Notes: generated by a model from the sequence alone, not told the origin. A stretch of DNA of 64,000 nt from Fragilaria radians (GCA_900642245.1 CAAAJI010000004.1:215305-279304), one strand, 5' to 3'. Counted from the stretch's first letter, positions 11,197-23,670 are shown. Numbers and translations: made by a program.

Positions 11197-14100
11197 GATT
11201 TATTTGGAAGCCACAGAGAAAAATGGAGGGAGCCTATATGTTTCAAGACGGTCTTTTCTTACGGGCCAATTTCGTTTTGTCTCTCCAAACACTCCAACGC
11301 CTCAATTTTCCTTTACCTCTTTTTCTATCACTCGCTCTTTCTAAAAGACGTAGATGATAACGACAGCTCGTGATGAGGAATCCTTCGAATAACGTTTCTC
11401 CCCAAAAGTGAAAGGGGTTTATCAACCCAACAAAGAGAGTTACTACTGTTCTTTTCACGCGTTCAACCGAGAGCCACTATTCTACTGGAACATGAAGTTT
11501 TTCCGTTCCGTTAACTTCTGTGTGGCCCTAGTTGTATGTACGCTTCCACTGTGAAGTTTACCTTACTGTCACTGAAAGTTACACCTCCAGTAAACACACT
11601 TTCCGGTCAATTAGGCTTCAACAATTCCAATTGAGACATGTCAACAAGTTATCAAAATGCAAGTAACATATCTGCCAAACACTTGATAAGTATCTGGAAA
11701 GTAAAGCTTAAACGTCACAACTTCATTGGAAAAGATTTAGTCAGTTAATTCAAAGCCTTACACATCTAACTGTTACCTTTAATACCAAACCCTGAATCAC
11801 GAAAGAACAGGATGTATCAAATAGTTATCTACAATCAAAAACCTTAATCACAAAAGAAAAGGAAAATGTTCACAATATGAGTACTATTTGATGTTAGTAA
11901 CATGAAACGGGTCAGAAGCTACGACAAGACAATAGCACATAAATGTGATATTCAACATTAAGCCCATTTAGTTGTTAAGAACTAAATTGAAGAATTCATA
12001 TGAAAGGTTTTTTGTGTTTGTATCGGTGAGTTCCTAAGCTGATATTTCAATCAAATAGAAAAAAGCTGCATTTCATGAATTTTCACATCCACTCACACTC
12101 CACTGCTTATTTCTCAATAGCAAACCGATTTGTAAGATGCGCGATTTTGGCTAATAAAATGATAGCATATGTAATCATTATGTTCTTAGAAGAATCATAA
12201 CTTCAGGAAATGAAAAGTGATGGCGGTAATAAAAAGCAGAGGTTGATAGTTGCAAGATTGTTACTTTCAGACGTAATCTGCTTATGAAGTAAGAAGATAC
12301 TAATTTATCATAAAAGACGCATAAGTTTATGTACAACATTCCGTCTACAATGTATCATATATGTTTACGTCCCAGTGTAGTAAAAGTAATTATAGAAAAT
12401 GGGGACTTCTATATGTTTTTCTCTCCTGCTGCAATCCAAAAACGAAGCTTTGTTTTGACTTAATGAAATACGCGTAGCTTGAGCATAAACGAAGACAGAG
12501 TTACTTGACTTTTCTTATTACAAATATGAGGTGTAACCATCAAGGGAGAAACATTCCTTTCTCGATTGATGTTTTCCAAATGTTATCTGGCCATAGTGTC
12601 GACGAATGAAATATGAATTCATTTTTGGACTAGAATTCACAGATTAACTCTGGTGCAAGTACAAAGCTGAATTTGTAGTTTTAGTGCTTCTACAATTGAA
12701 CAACTTTGGACGGGGAAATCAATACTTTGTTTATGCTTTCTCCTTCCCGTCATGAAATTTGCAGAAATATACTATCATGTGCTACTTTCTGCAATGTGTA
12801 AATGTATTTTTCAAGTCATTGACTTGTACTAGCAGTATGGTACATCCAAAATTCAGATACACAAATGCACCCTAGAGCAAGGAAATACTCAGAGTCGATC
12901 TTTACATTTGCTGATGCTTTCACGCTGTAGATCATTCACAATGTGGCAGAGTTGTCAGGTTGGGAAACGTTAAGCAATTCCCTAATTCTTAATTCTCTCG
13001 ATGTTATTGGGGGCTCTACCATAGGGACGTTTATCTTTTCCAACTTCTTCATTGACACTTGAAGTACCACAATGAGTCAGTCCCTTTTGTTACTCAAGAG
13101 ACTCGACTTTAGCAATGACGTTAATAGGTGTTTCTTAGACTATTTATTTGAGATTAGGTTTTGGAGATGAATCATGTAGCTTTAATTGGCCAAAATTCTT
13201 TTTCAATCGTCTTTTTATTGCTTGTGCCCATCCATAATCCAATACACCAGTGCTACTTCTGAATACTGATTTTCATAGACCTAAAAAGAGAGCGGCAATC
13301 CGGTATAGAGATAAAGTGATACCTAGAAGGAGAGAGAGGGAAAAGACATGCTCTAGCAAGTAAGAGGAAAGAAGGTAAGAGAGGAGAAATTTCTCATAGA
13401 AAAGAATGAAGAGAGAAAGTGCTGCCAAAAATACTGCATCACTCCCCATCAAGTCGTAAGGTGAAGAAGCTTTAGACTCATCGTAATCCAATTGGAAAAG
13501 AAGGGTGCAACTCACATGCGACGCTCTGTGGAGATTGAAAGTAGAAAAATTATGTTCTATTCTTTAGAAAATTATGAAAGACTACTCTTGTTTATTAATC
13601 ATACAAGATTGGAGTCTTGATTGACTAATTTTTCGTTATTATAGTATTCCTTTAGATCATCCTATTATTTAGGATGCATTATTATTTCCAGAGTATTCTA
13701 GATAGCAAAATATCTTTTGACTTATTTTATTTAGAATAAAATATTCTAAGTCATGTTACACTTCACATGTGATTTATTATCACTTAAATTTTAGAGATCT
13801 TTGATTAGTATCATCTAAAATTTGTAAACGAAAAAACAACAGCCATTATTCTTTTCAGTTGTTGTTGTTTTAGATGTGCTAATATAAATGATATCTTCAT
13901 CACCTATATTTGCATGTACTGGCAACAATGGACGTCTCCGAATGTTGGTACAAAATAATATCCTCTTGAATTAATGTTTTTCTAGTTTATTTCGCTGTGT
14001 TTTACTATAATTATAAAGTGTTATCTTCTATTATTCTTAATGTAGAACATGCGACGCAAGGTTTGAAGTTGAAAAACTTCTGGAGAGTCTTTTGTGGAAA

Positions 14101-14734
14101 ATAATTCTGGTTTTATGACACAAACAAAGTTAAGACATGGTTGAATCGTAATGTCTTAGTCATGTAATTTTTGGTTGGATGGAAGCTCCAAGGCATGTTT
14201 CTGTTGCTCTAATTCCAAACCATTTTGTCTAATATGTTTTGGAAAGTTGAAGTCATCCTTTACTTCTTCGCGCATAAAAACGTAAACTATAGTTCAAAGT
14301 AATACTGTAAGTGTGACAAATAACAATGATTTATTAATAAATCAGTGTATTCACAGAATCTATCAAGTAATTTTCCACCTATTCTCTCAAAGATTTAAAG
14401 ATGAAATCACATTTCATAATCCTTTCCATTAAAACAAATAGTTTAAACTAAAGTCTGGAGTTATCTTCTCCAAACACTCAAAAGGAAATCTGCTTTCCAT
14501 ATTTTGACAATTTCTATTGAAGTTAGACGATCAGATTAGTTTTTTACTATACGCAAAAGCGCAACAGTCACAACTTTCTTGTAAGTTAATTCAAAAATAT
14601 CACGCACACTGTAGTGGTCGACCCGTTACACGTTTGGACGGACGAAGGCTGGGTCACATATTTCATGTACTCCAACCACTGTTTTTTTGTAATTGGCAGG
14701 AAAGTGTTGAGACAATCCAATTCTAAATCCAAGA
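11197..14734. other. 3.5 kb gene-poor stretch
   Basis: AT-rich and without a supportable gene. A minus-strand open stretch at 13515-13273 (80 codons) is very hydrophobic but has no family motif. Around 13918-13962 there is a motif (TGTACT, then TGGACGTCTCC, then TGGTACA) that recurs at 58813-58860 and may mark a degenerate LTR edge. Flanking parts contain promoters for the ZIP gene (left) and the 845-aa gene (right). Confidence 0.4.
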
Positions 14735-17272
14735 ATGGCATATTCTTCCGTAAACCCCCCGTCCAGTTTTCCAGCGGACGATGACCCACTTATTGGCCAG
14801 CACTTACTTCGCCTTGTTAAAGCGGCAGAAAAAGGTCAAGACAATGCAGAAAAAGACATCAAAGCAGAAGATACAACAAAAGAGCTCTCGGCACTGTTAG
14901 TGTTGCTCCGAGAGTCATATCATCGGAAGGGCTTGTTAGGAGGGAGTACGGAGAGAGCACAAAAGATTTTGCCGAATATTTCCAAACAAGGTTCTGCCGC
15001 AGGAAATAAAAGCGGAAAAGGGAAGAAAAAGAAATCGACCATGGCTATACTTGATCTTGATAAAGACACAAATACGTCAAGCGACGACACACAGCACTTG
15101 CTATCCGCTTTAGTACGATTGGTTGGCGGAAATCATGAGTTGTCAACCACTCGTATTATTGAACCCACACTGCCGATAGGGATTCTTGTCAAAGGGTTTC
15201 AAGTTTGCATTGCAATTCTTCAACACATGATTAATCAAATTCATTCAAGGTGCGAGAATAATTGTGCATCCGTAGAGTATGATCTTATGTTTGGAATATC
15301 TCGTGAGCTTCTCACAGGAGTGTCGCGGACAATACAGGGAATCATTCAGTCGTCATCACCGGAAGCCGATAATCTAGTAGTGGCATGTTTCACATTGTGT
15401 TCCCTTGTGTTTACAGTATATGGCTTAAGGCTATCCCGCTTTCAGAATATTCTATCATCCTTGAGAAAGCTTTCGATCCTATTCTTGTCAAGGGATAACT
15501 TATATATATCTGCCAGCAAGACTCTAGCAGCATTTCCACTCACCGGCATGGAAAAGTGCAGTCCATCAATTTTATGGACAAAATCAGTGATAGAATGTCT
15601 ATCAGCGTTATTTGTTGTCATTGAAACGGTGGTTCCCATGAAATGGAAAGCCATGTCGCATCTAAATGTTACTACGGCCCAATCTTACATTTCTGAGTCA
15701 ATGAAAACTGTTATGTCATCTTGGATTACAGATATGCAGCAAATGAATGCTCAAGATTGCCAGATTTTTTTCCTGAAAATTGTATCAGGCTTGTCCAAGG
15801 CAACAGTTGCTCACCTTGAAGCTGAAAGTGTTTTCCTCTTCAACAGTGTAGCGTTCTCTTCCGCTAGGTTTCCCATTTTTCAAGTTTTTGATCTTCTGGA
15901 TATAATGATGTCATTTCCTTCCTACGCAGAAAACCTATACTTCACAACAAAGAAAAGGCTAAGGATGGAAATAGTTGAGTCCGGGCTGCTTAGTCCAAAT
16001 GTTATCGCTCATTTCGTCGCTAACCCTATCAAAGAAAACGGCCTTTGCATATTTTCTGCTGTTGTTCAAAGTCTTGGTCGCCCTGTCCTATTGCCGTATG
16101 CGAAAAGAATAACTAAATTGGCTTACTCGTCCTTTCAAAGCGCATGCTCTTCGCTGCTTCGGCATGCCATCGATCCCAAGAACTCCTTGCGCCTGGATGG
16201 CAAGCGAAATAAGTGGTTGAACAACTCGCTGGCTATGAGAGCGAATGCGATGAAAGCTTTAAATGTCATTATATGCACTCTGGGTTCAAATATTTTCGTA
16301 ACTCCATCATCATCCACTGAGCTGAGACGAGCCACAGATTCCTCATTGGCACAACAGGGTGTATCACTTGTAGTGGGCTGTCTTTTGGAACTCGTTTTTT
16401 CCAGAACTGGCGAATCTTGGGGGTCACCTAGTGAAGTGGCGGCTCTAGTCACAACTGCTATGATTACTTTGTCATCTATCTTAGCAGAGGGAGGCGCTTT
16501 TTTGCCTTTATCCTCACGTAGCCTCATCGACTCTGCGATTCAGTCTTGTCTGGATATCTTCAGGAATCGACAAATCGGAATCATGTTTGAAAGTTCCGAT
16601 GTGAAAATTTCTTTCCTGAAGTTAATATCAACATGTCTCGTTACACCGTGGCCTGATGGTTCTATGACTAATTTGTTGGAAGACATTCGACATGCTGCGA
16701 AAAGTCTATTGACATCTCCTAACGTTAGTGTGGAATCGGAGGCCAAAATGTGCTTGCTCATAGTTTATAGTATTCAAACTCAGCGTGCTCCTCCTTTGGT
16801 CATGCTAGACCGTTCGTCAACGGGATCTGAAAAATTTCGCAGTCCTCAAGACTCAGCTGCATCCATAATGACTAGAATAAATGCAGCGCATGATACGTTA
16901 GTAAAATCTCAAGAAAATTCTATTCCAAAAGAAAGCATGGATCGAGGGATCAAGCAGGTGAAATCGTCGGATAATTCGAGAGACAGGAAGCGTGCAAAAA
17001 AGGAATCAGAAGAAATGGGCATTCTTGATGAAAAAGATGTCACTATCGTAGAAGCTTCCAACATAGATATTCCAAGACAAGAAAAGTTATCAGAGAAACT
17101 AAAAGAATTTCCAACAATTTTGAATCATGACAGCAATATTGCTGATAAAAATTGCATTGCCGATATTCCTACAATTTCCTCTAATACCAATGAAGGCGAG
17201 AATTTTGACGATTTTGATGCCATGATACCATGTATTGTCGATGCTGGCCCTGATAAAGACGATGGAGACTAG
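14735..17272 (+). CDS. Large helical-repeat protein with acidic tail, unrecognised
   Basis: Single exon, 845 aa, ATG at 14735. Residues 1-110 are polar with a lysine run (GKGKKKKS), suited to a nuclear signal. Residues about 115-660 are predominantly hydrophobic helices typical of an ARM/HEAT-type solenoid. Residues about 690-845 are charged and probably disordered, with another basic cluster (RDRKRAKKESEE) and a strongly acidic end (FDDFDAM…GPDKDDGD). Basic clusters plus an acidic tail after a helical solenoid suggest a nuclear or nucleolar scaffold; the architecture is like RIX1/PELP1 ribosome-biogenesis proteins, but I see no decisive motif and offer that only as a guess. It is convergent with the BRUTUS-like gene, 118 bp apart. 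Confidence 0.7.
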   Translation: MAYSSVNPPSSFPADDDPLIGQHLLRLVKAAEKGQDNAEKDIKAEDTTKELSALLVLLRESYHRKGLLGGSTERAQKILPNISKQGSAAGNKSGKGKKKKSTMAILDLDKDTNTSSDDTQHLLSALVRLVGGNHELSTTRIIEPTLPIGILVKGFQVCIAILQHMINQIHSRCENNCASVEYDLMFGISRELLTGVSRTIQGIIQSSSPEADNLVVACFTLCSLVFTVYGLRLSRFQNILSSLRKLSILFLSRDNLYISASKTLAAFPLTGMEKCSPSILWTKSVIECLSALFVVIETVVPMKWKAMSHLNVTTAQSYISESMKTVMSSWITDMQQMNAQDCQIFFLKIVSGLSKATVAHLEAESVFLFNSVAFSSARFPIFQVFDLLDIMMSFPSYAENLYFTTKKRLRMEIVESGLLSPNVIAHFVANPIKENGLCIFSAVVQSLGRPVLLPYAKRITKLAYSSFQSACSSLLRHAIDPKNSLRLDGKRNKWLNNSLAMRANAMKALNVIICTLGSNIFVTPSSSTELRRATDSSLAQQGVSLVVGCLLELVFSRTGESWGSPSEVAALVTTAMITLSSILAEGGAFLPLSSRSLIDSAIQSCLDIFRNRQIGIMFESSDVKISFLKLISTCLVTPWPDGSMTNLLEDIRHAAKSLLTSPNVSVESEAKMCLLIVYSIQTQRAPPLVMLDRSSTGSEKFRSPQDSAASIMTRINAAHDTLVKSQENSIPKESMDRGIKQVKSSDNSRDRKRAKKESEEMGILDEKDVTIVEASNIDIPRQEKLSEKLKEFPTILNHDSNIADKNCIADIPTISSNTNEGENFDDFDAMIPCIVDAGPDKDDGD

Positions 17273-17390
17273 AAGATAGGTAAAATAAATCAAATAGTTT
17301 TTGCAAATTATTGGTACTAACAGCACTTCAGATGGTATCATGATTCGATTTCTATGAATTTACCACCCTTACCCACGGGAATAAAGAAAA

Positions 17391-19817
17391 TTAGTATGAG
17401 CTGTTCAGGGATGCTAACTGACTTTGAACCCTGCCTAGCTCCCGAGTGTTGTATGAACCACATGGGCATTTGCAGCCAACAAAATGGTAAGGTACTTTTG
17501 ACGTTTGATTACAATCTTGGCAATAAATATTGCTCACTGTTGACAGGTAGGCTGTTGGCATCGGCTGCATTCTGACGGCTGCATCCAATAATGAAAAATA
17601 TTCCTTCATATCTTCGACGCTTTTCTTACAAAGAGGACATGTGTAGGAGCCTCCTCTAATGTACATATTAAAGCAAGATAAATGCATCACGTGCCCACAT
17701 TTAAGGCCCTTGAGGGGTTCGGTGGACTCAAACATTGTTTCATGACATATTGGACAGCAAGCTTGAAGACGTTGTGGAATACAATGATGAACATCGTCGG
17801 CAAGCGAGACACAGGCATTACAACGCATGCAATGTCGAAAGTCTATGCCAAGTCCTTTGCCGATTTTACATGTGTTACAAAAAGGGCAGTGAAATATATC
17901 CCGTTTTGGACCATCGTCATACAAATTACAAATTTTGCAATAATACCTTGCAAATGGTGCTCCGTACGATTCGCAATTCATGTTGATACACCGTTCATTC
18001 GAGGGCTGCAATGTGCCGCATCTCATACAGAACACTTCCGTGACTGAATAACGATCTAAAGGAGCATCATGATCTTTGAGCGGATGCTCTCGAACCTGGT
18101 CACAGCACAGTCTGCAAGTATAAAGACGACCAGATTTTGGATGTCTTAATTTACAAGATCGAGCATAGTGAGGGCAGCCAAGGGCTACTCCGTGTGCCCC
18201 ATCATGATAGGTCGGGGCCAGCTCCAATGCCGAAAACAGCGGGACGTCTATAGTGAGTGGCATAAACTGGGATGATTTCTCCGTTTCACGAGACCATATG
18301 AGCTTGACTTCCCCATTCGTCTCCTTTCTATAGTATGCCGAGGGTGGAGCATCTCGTTTACCAAGCGTTACATTTAGCTGGTTAGAACCTGAAGATGAAC
18401 CTGATGTCGTTGAGGAGGATGCATTACCAAAAAGAGGAAATTGGTTTCGCAAATTGCTTTTCCATACAGAATCACGGAGACCTTGTATTGTAGTATTTTT
18501 TTGAACGGGTGATAATGCAGGGTTATTGACTATTGCTCGAATTAGGCGTTCAAGCTCATTCTTGCTTGTGATACCTTCATGCAATGGATTGGCATTAACG
18601 CAAGCTTGGACTTCGCCAGTTTTCAGTTTCTTCCTTGAGGGAGACTCTTCGTCAACATCATCCGTGGAGTCTTCGATGATATGCTTGGTCGTTTCTGCTG
18701 CAATTTTCTTGTCTTGTTCTGAATTTTCAGCTTCCGTCATCCATCCGCTCATGGCTAACCATTTCTCAAAGAAAGTACCAACCATAGCCTGCTTCATGTA
18801 TCGAACCATCTCTCGGTGTTCCTTTTCTTCTAAATTTTCGATTGCCATACTCATTATATTAGCTATTGTTTCTGACGAACGTTTTCCCATTATTCGTCCC
18901 ACAAGATCATTTATTTCTTCTTTATTCAAATATTTGACAACCAGGGGCATGCACTGTGTTTCTTCTTTTTCTAAGTGTACCATCAAATGTTGCATGAGAC
19001 TTGTTGTCAACTTTTGAATACCCTTCGCTATCTCATAGATTGATCCGCTTTCGCGTTTGGACTCGGATGAATCTCCCATACTTTCACGTAGTTTCCGTAA
19101 TAACTCATCCATTGATTTAAACATGCGTTCTTCATCAGCATGGTCTTCTTCATATTCTTCTTGCTCAATCACTGATGGTTGATCCGAGCAAGCTTCGTCA
19201 CTTGAAAAAAGGCATATTTTTTTGCTATTTTGATCATTTGTGTTATTTAGTGATGCGGGGGCCTTGCATCCCTTTTCAACTTCATGACCATTCTGGCCTT
19301 GAACGAGTGCCTCGCCAGAGTTCATCTCTTTTTCTTTACAACACTTTGGCGATCCAAGGTATTTTCCTGTCTTTGTTTTGAGAGCCGGCCAAATGAACTC
19401 ATCCTCGGCTGCTGAATGAGCGCGGAAGACGGACCAAATAACTTTGAATCGTCCAGCAACCCGTCTTTCCAAATCTTTTGTTATTTTTTGAGATTCATGA
19501 TGAAGAATCGAGTGACTTAACTTTGTAACATCAGTTTCCAACGCCTTGAGTGCGCCACGTAAACAATCGTGTAGATGAATGATTTCGATCAGTGCACAGT
19601 CTCCAAACATATCCTTCCGGCGTTTCGTGGCCAATGGATCTGTTTTTGGAGTGGAGTTTGATTTGGACTTCGATTCTGCAGATAAAGATGCTTCAGGTGC
19701 ATCGACACTCACATGAGAATTAGAAACGCTATCAATATCACTTTCAATCATCACTTGGTCACTAGATATACTGCTTTCACGATTTTCCTTCTTCTTATGC
19801 AAGATACTTTCGCTCAT
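17391..19817 (-). CDS. BRUTUS-like hemerythrin / CHY zinc-finger / RING E3 ubiquitin ligase
   Basis: Probable iron-sensing E3 ubiquitin ligase of the BTS/HRZ (RCHY1-related) family, which in plants degrades iron-response transcription factors. ATG chosen at 19817, giving 808 aa; the longer frame begins with GTG and is not needed. Order: first hemerythrin-like bundle at about 75-150 (IIHLHDCLRGAL…FRAHSAAEDEFIWPAL), second at about 240-360 (LMQHLMVHLEKEETQCMPLV), CHY zinc finger from about 540 (GCPHYARSC…YTCRLCCD), CTCHY finger (CKICNLYDD…HCPFCNTCKIG), RING-H2 at about 682-732 (CCPICHETMF…CGHVMHLSCF…CPLC) and a C-terminal zinc ribbon (YCQDCNQTSKVPYHF). Plant BTS has three hemerythrin domains; two are evident here. 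Domain calls are from visible Cys/His patterns; iron sensing is inferred from family. Confidence 0.93.
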   Translation of the reverse strand: MSESILHKKKENRESSISSDQVMIESDIDSVSNSHVSVDAPEASLSAESKSKSNSTPKTDPLATKRRKDMFGDCALIEIIHLHDCLRGALKALETDVTKLSHSILHHESQKITKDLERRVAGRFKVIWSVFRAHSAAEDEFIWPALKTKTGKYLGSPKCCKEKEMNSGEALVQGQNGHEVEKGCKAPASLNNTNDQNSKKICLFSSDEACSDQPSVIEQEEYEEDHADEERMFKSMDELLRKLRESMGDSSESKRESGSIYEIAKGIQKLTTSLMQHLMVHLEKEETQCMPLVVKYLNKEEINDLVGRIMGKRSSETIANIMSMAIENLEEKEHREMVRYMKQAMVGTFFEKWLAMSGWMTEAENSEQDKKIAAETTKHIIEDSTDDVDEESPSRKKLKTGEVQACVNANPLHEGITSKNELERLIRAIVNNPALSPVQKNTTIQGLRDSVWKSNLRNQFPLFGNASSSTTSGSSSGSNQLNVTLGKRDAPPSAYYRKETNGEVKLIWSRETEKSSQFMPLTIDVPLFSALELAPTYHDGAHGVALGCPHYARSCKLRHPKSGRLYTCRLCCDQVREHPLKDHDAPLDRYSVTEVFCMRCGTLQPSNERCINMNCESYGAPFARYYCKICNLYDDGPKRDIFHCPFCNTCKIGKGLGIDFRHCMRCNACVSLADDVHHCIPQRLQACCPICHETMFESTEPLKGLKCGHVMHLSCFNMYIRGGSYTCPLCKKSVEDMKEYFSLLDAAVRMQPMPTAYLSTVSNIYCQDCNQTSKVPYHFVGCKCPCGSYNTRELGRVQSQLASLNSSY

Positions 19818-21978
19818 AAAGAATATTGCTCGTAGATTCTGCAAAACTCGAGAATGGAATTCAGGATCAAGACGAAAGTTGTGTAAAAACTTCAATTTTA
19901 GATGCCAGGAAAATTTCAAATGTACGAGCACTCAATTCTGGAGGAAAAAGAACTAGAGTCAGTGACCTGGAGTCAACTTATTGAGTCAATGTGATCTGCT
20001 TTTGCAGAGCTTTCCTGTACAAACCAATTCTTGCGACAATAACTTTTTCTTCGTCAAATGAAAAATCCGATACCTTAAGCTTCTTTTACTTCAATCAGCT
20101 GATATAGCACCTTTTCGATCCCAGTGTCAACAAAACTTATTGCAGCCTTTATAACCTTTGCAAACTTCGTTTGGCGGTGGCGGCTCTTTGATACGAATGC
20201 AACTTTTGAAACTATTTATCCGTTCTTTTTTTTTCTCCAGTGAGAGCCCATGTGGACAGACGCCAAAAACCTTCAAAAGTGTTCTCGACACGTGCGCTTG
20301 TGAATTTTTTTTAACAGACAGGTGAACTAAACTCAGGAATTGATGGTAAAACACCTAGAGATTGTTCATTATCAATCTTAGCTAGCTATTAAAGCTGGCA
20401 TATGAATAAAACTGGAAACAAAGAGTCAATCAAGGAACTCATACCCCCTCATTTGTCTGGATTTCTTTCCTCATTGATTATTGAAGTCCATTCGTTGAAG
20501 ACCATGAAATTAGTGAGAAATTCTGCTCTACCAGCTACCAGAAGAAATCTTCTTTTTCGATGACTATAGACATTATCTCGGGCTTATATTAATGCTATTC
20601 CATGAGATCTAAGCACAATAAGATCAACTTTTAACACAGTGAGGGGACAACTAATCGAAATCACTTAAAGATTCTGAATGGTAGTCTCATAGTCACAAAA
20701 ACTAGAGGTATAGTGCAAAGCAACAATTTTTGAAATCAATTTACTTTCTTATTCAAAAACCGTTGGTTGCTCTCCATGCCTACCAAAAGTAGCTTTCATA
20801 GCTAAGTTGATAGCCTTCAGTAATTATGGGCAATTTTTAGAATACATAATTCAGTTGCATTTGATGAGTTTCTTCACTACTATTTGTCCTATGCACATCC
20901 ATTTCCCCCAAAGTATCACCATGACTAAGTATTCCTGAGAATACTGTAAAAATGGTAAATATCAATTTCATGTTGTTGAGGCAGTGTGCTATTCAATTTT
21001 AAAACAATGTTGGAAGTAAAAAACTAACACTGCCCAACTGAGATCACGGTAACTCTGATTAAGATGACTCAGCTTTTTCCACTTGTCGAAAAATAATCAA
21101 ATATGCTTAGACTGTGGCTTGATCAAATACAATGAGCCCAAACGGAAACCGTGAGAATACATGAAATGGCACAGGCAAATCCACGTAGACAATGATTCAA
21201 GAATCCGATTATGTAATCTCAAGTGAGAGCTCTAGCTTATTCCTCTTTTACCAAATTGCTCTTTGGGAAATGCAAGTTGCAATACATGGCTTATGGTAAG
21301 TAAACAGAACTTTATCGCTCTCAGATTATCTTGTATTGCTATAATGGCTGTAGTCTTGATTGAATGACTTTGATTGTACATTACTGACATATTTGATCTT
21401 TTCATCAAGTAAATTATGTAGATGATTCCACAGATATTTAGGGTACTCAATTATTTCCATGTTCATCATCCGTAATTTGTTGTCGATGCGATTGTGTAAT
21501 TGAATTCATTTTTCAAGTTCGATCAGGGAGAGTTGAGAAAGGATATGCAGGCTAAGCTTTTTCCTATAGATTGAAGATATTTTCAAGATATTTTCAAGAT
21601 CCTTAAGGATTCCCTTGAGGGTTCAATGATGAAAGTCGATATAGATTTCAAGTCGCATTTTATAATTGGCAATTTCGATGTATTGAAACAATTTGCACCT
21701 AACAATTTTTGCGGTGAATTATCGGCTTGCGTGGCTCCTTTCACTTAGATCAACTAGACTATCTGGTTTTTGCTTGATAGTTCACTTCAATAGTAACTTA
21801 ATCGTCTCATTTGGCTTAGTAGATCTGGTATAACTACATCATACCTAGAAGAGGACGATGGATCAATATCAATGATAATAATTTGAATGATATCCAACAT
21901 TATTTTATATTCTTCAGGAAGAAATGGTTCTAAAATTCTTGCAGGAAATTTAGCAAGTCATGGTCGAAAAATAACGGA
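19818..21978. other. Gene-poor stretch
   Basis: About 2.2 kb, AT-rich, without any gene I can support on either strand. A 75-codon minus-strand frame at 20354-20127 has no recognisable motif. The left edge should hold the BRUTUS-like promoter. Confidence 0.4.
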
Positions 21979-22942
21979 TCAAATAATTCCTAAATGAATC
22001 GTACGGGCTGATCTCTGGCGCTTTGGGGCAGGATACTTTGAAGTTCCGATATCGGCGCGTTTTAAATCCCGGGCACTCCACCAGCCAGACCCGTACCATT
22101 GACAAAGCTGTGAATTCTTGGGGATGGGCTCCAAGGCAACATATTCTAATGCCCCCAATTTCCCATTGCGTAGTCCAAAATATTGAAAGGTTGATCTGAT
22201 ACACGAAAGGGCATAAGTTTCTAAAATGGAAAATTGAACAGTACATGAATGAGAGATGAGAAATGACATACCTTATGTTTTGCCTTTCAGTGGGACCAGG
22301 ACAGGACGCGTATTGCAACAAATCTCCGGTATCGATTGGATTTATGACTCCATTATAATTATCAGTACGTAAAGTCTTTGTAAAGGGGATATAATTTCGT
22401 CCAGTTCTTGGGTTGGGTGGATAATATGATACAGATCTATCATCTTTGTTAGATGGAGAACATTTCCCCCTTTTCCCCCAAAGAACCATGCGGTAGTGTC
22501 TAGGCAAATCGTGCTCAGCAATCAAACAATTTCCAGCAAAAGGATGAGATACGCAACGCAAGGCACCATCTCCTGCTTTCAGGTGGATATCACAGTAGGG
22601 AATAGGGATAGGCTCCCCTTCACGACTTATCACAACTTTGCTGCATCGTCGACCGGATTTGGAATGTGCCCAACATTGAATGGGATGGTGAGGCTCTTTA
22701 ATGCGGCCTTGCGGCAAAATAACTACAGAGTTTGGTTGCGCTGATGCTTGATGAATGACAGGTTCTGTTGTCTTCACTTTGAAAGCCCTAGTATCATTCG
22801 TCGTTTTCTGGTAACTTTTTTTCTTGACGAGAGGTGATTTACCATTTTTGCTAGGGTTCATCAAGGAAGAATGACAATTTTGAAATTCATTTTTTCCTGT
22901 GATCGGAGTTGACATGATCGTTCCTGACTTTAGAAACCTCAT
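21979..22942 (-). CDS. SET-like domain protein
   Basis: Two exons: 22942-22272 and 22195-21979, with a 76-bp intron (donor GTATGT, acceptor TATCAG), give about 295 aa. The junction makes ERQNIR-STFQYFG, continuing into LGALEYVALEPIPKN and LCQWYGSGWW. Skipping the splice gives a shifted, nonsense-like tail. The order GDGALRC, NCLIAEHDLP, NGVINP, QYASCPGPTERQN, ALEPIPKN, WYGSGWW follows the SET layout (start block, substrate block, 'NHSC'-like block, 'G.EL..YG'-like end). The usual Asn-His-Ser-Cys is replaced, so methyltransferase activity is uncertain. A Cys/His cluster (CWAHSKSGRRCSK…YCDIH) precedes it and may be a small zinc-binding module. Call rests on motif order, not on a search. Confidence 0.6.
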
Positions 22943-23670
22943 AACTATAGTGATCTAGTAACCTCTACGCCAGACGAGATTAGTAACATTTAGTATCCAT
23001 GAAAATCTTCAACCACAGAAAAAACTAAATCACGAAAACATTTAAAATCAATGCAAAAAAGTTCATTGTAGAATTTATTTCGGTGCAAAAAAGTTCATTA
23101 TAGAAACGTGTTTTGGTTCAGAAGGCATAATTTATTTCAATTGTTCAATATCGTGCAACACATTTTCTTTACCTTCACAATTAGCATAATCCTGGAGGGT
23201 GCGTATCGCAGCTTGAGCGGTTGCAAGCGATGGACGACTGCGCTTGAACACCATGTTGTCGATGGGTTCATCTTTTCATTCTTTGAGTACTTGACTCACA
23301 ATTTCATTGTCATCAATATACGTTTCATCAATAGGTTCCATAGAATCTATGTTAATCAGCTCCTGGGCGGAAATATCTCCTTCTCCCAGCTTTGCGAGCT
23401 CCAAACTCTCTACACTGGAACGTAGCTTATATCTATGTCTTCATCTAAAGATAAATTGGAACTGGTTCAATCAACATTGCTATTTACTTTTGCTTGTTGA
23501 GGTGCAGGTAAGAGGTCACTTTTGACCCAACATTGTTTGATTACGTTTTCATCCATATTATCAATCGCCTGTTGAATCATTTTTAAGCATAAAGCCATAT
23601 CAATAATCTTTTAAAGTTTAGATTTTTCACCGGTTTTTTGAAGCATATGGTTATCCAAAATTTTGAATAA
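22943..23670. repeat. Short stretch with a 15-bp direct repeat beside the transposase remnant
   Basis: GCAAAAAAGTTCATT occurs twice, at about 23052 and 23085, each followed by RTAGAA. It lies between the SET-like gene and the dead pogo-like transposase and may be part of that element's end; a matching inverted copy beyond 24.8 kb was not found. Confidence 0.35.

Noticed and set aside
13273..13515. 80-codon hydrophobic minus-strand frame as a membrane protein gene
   Set aside because: Low-complexity Leu/Ser composition, no motif, no neighbouring exon or support; probably antisense of a purine-rich stretch.
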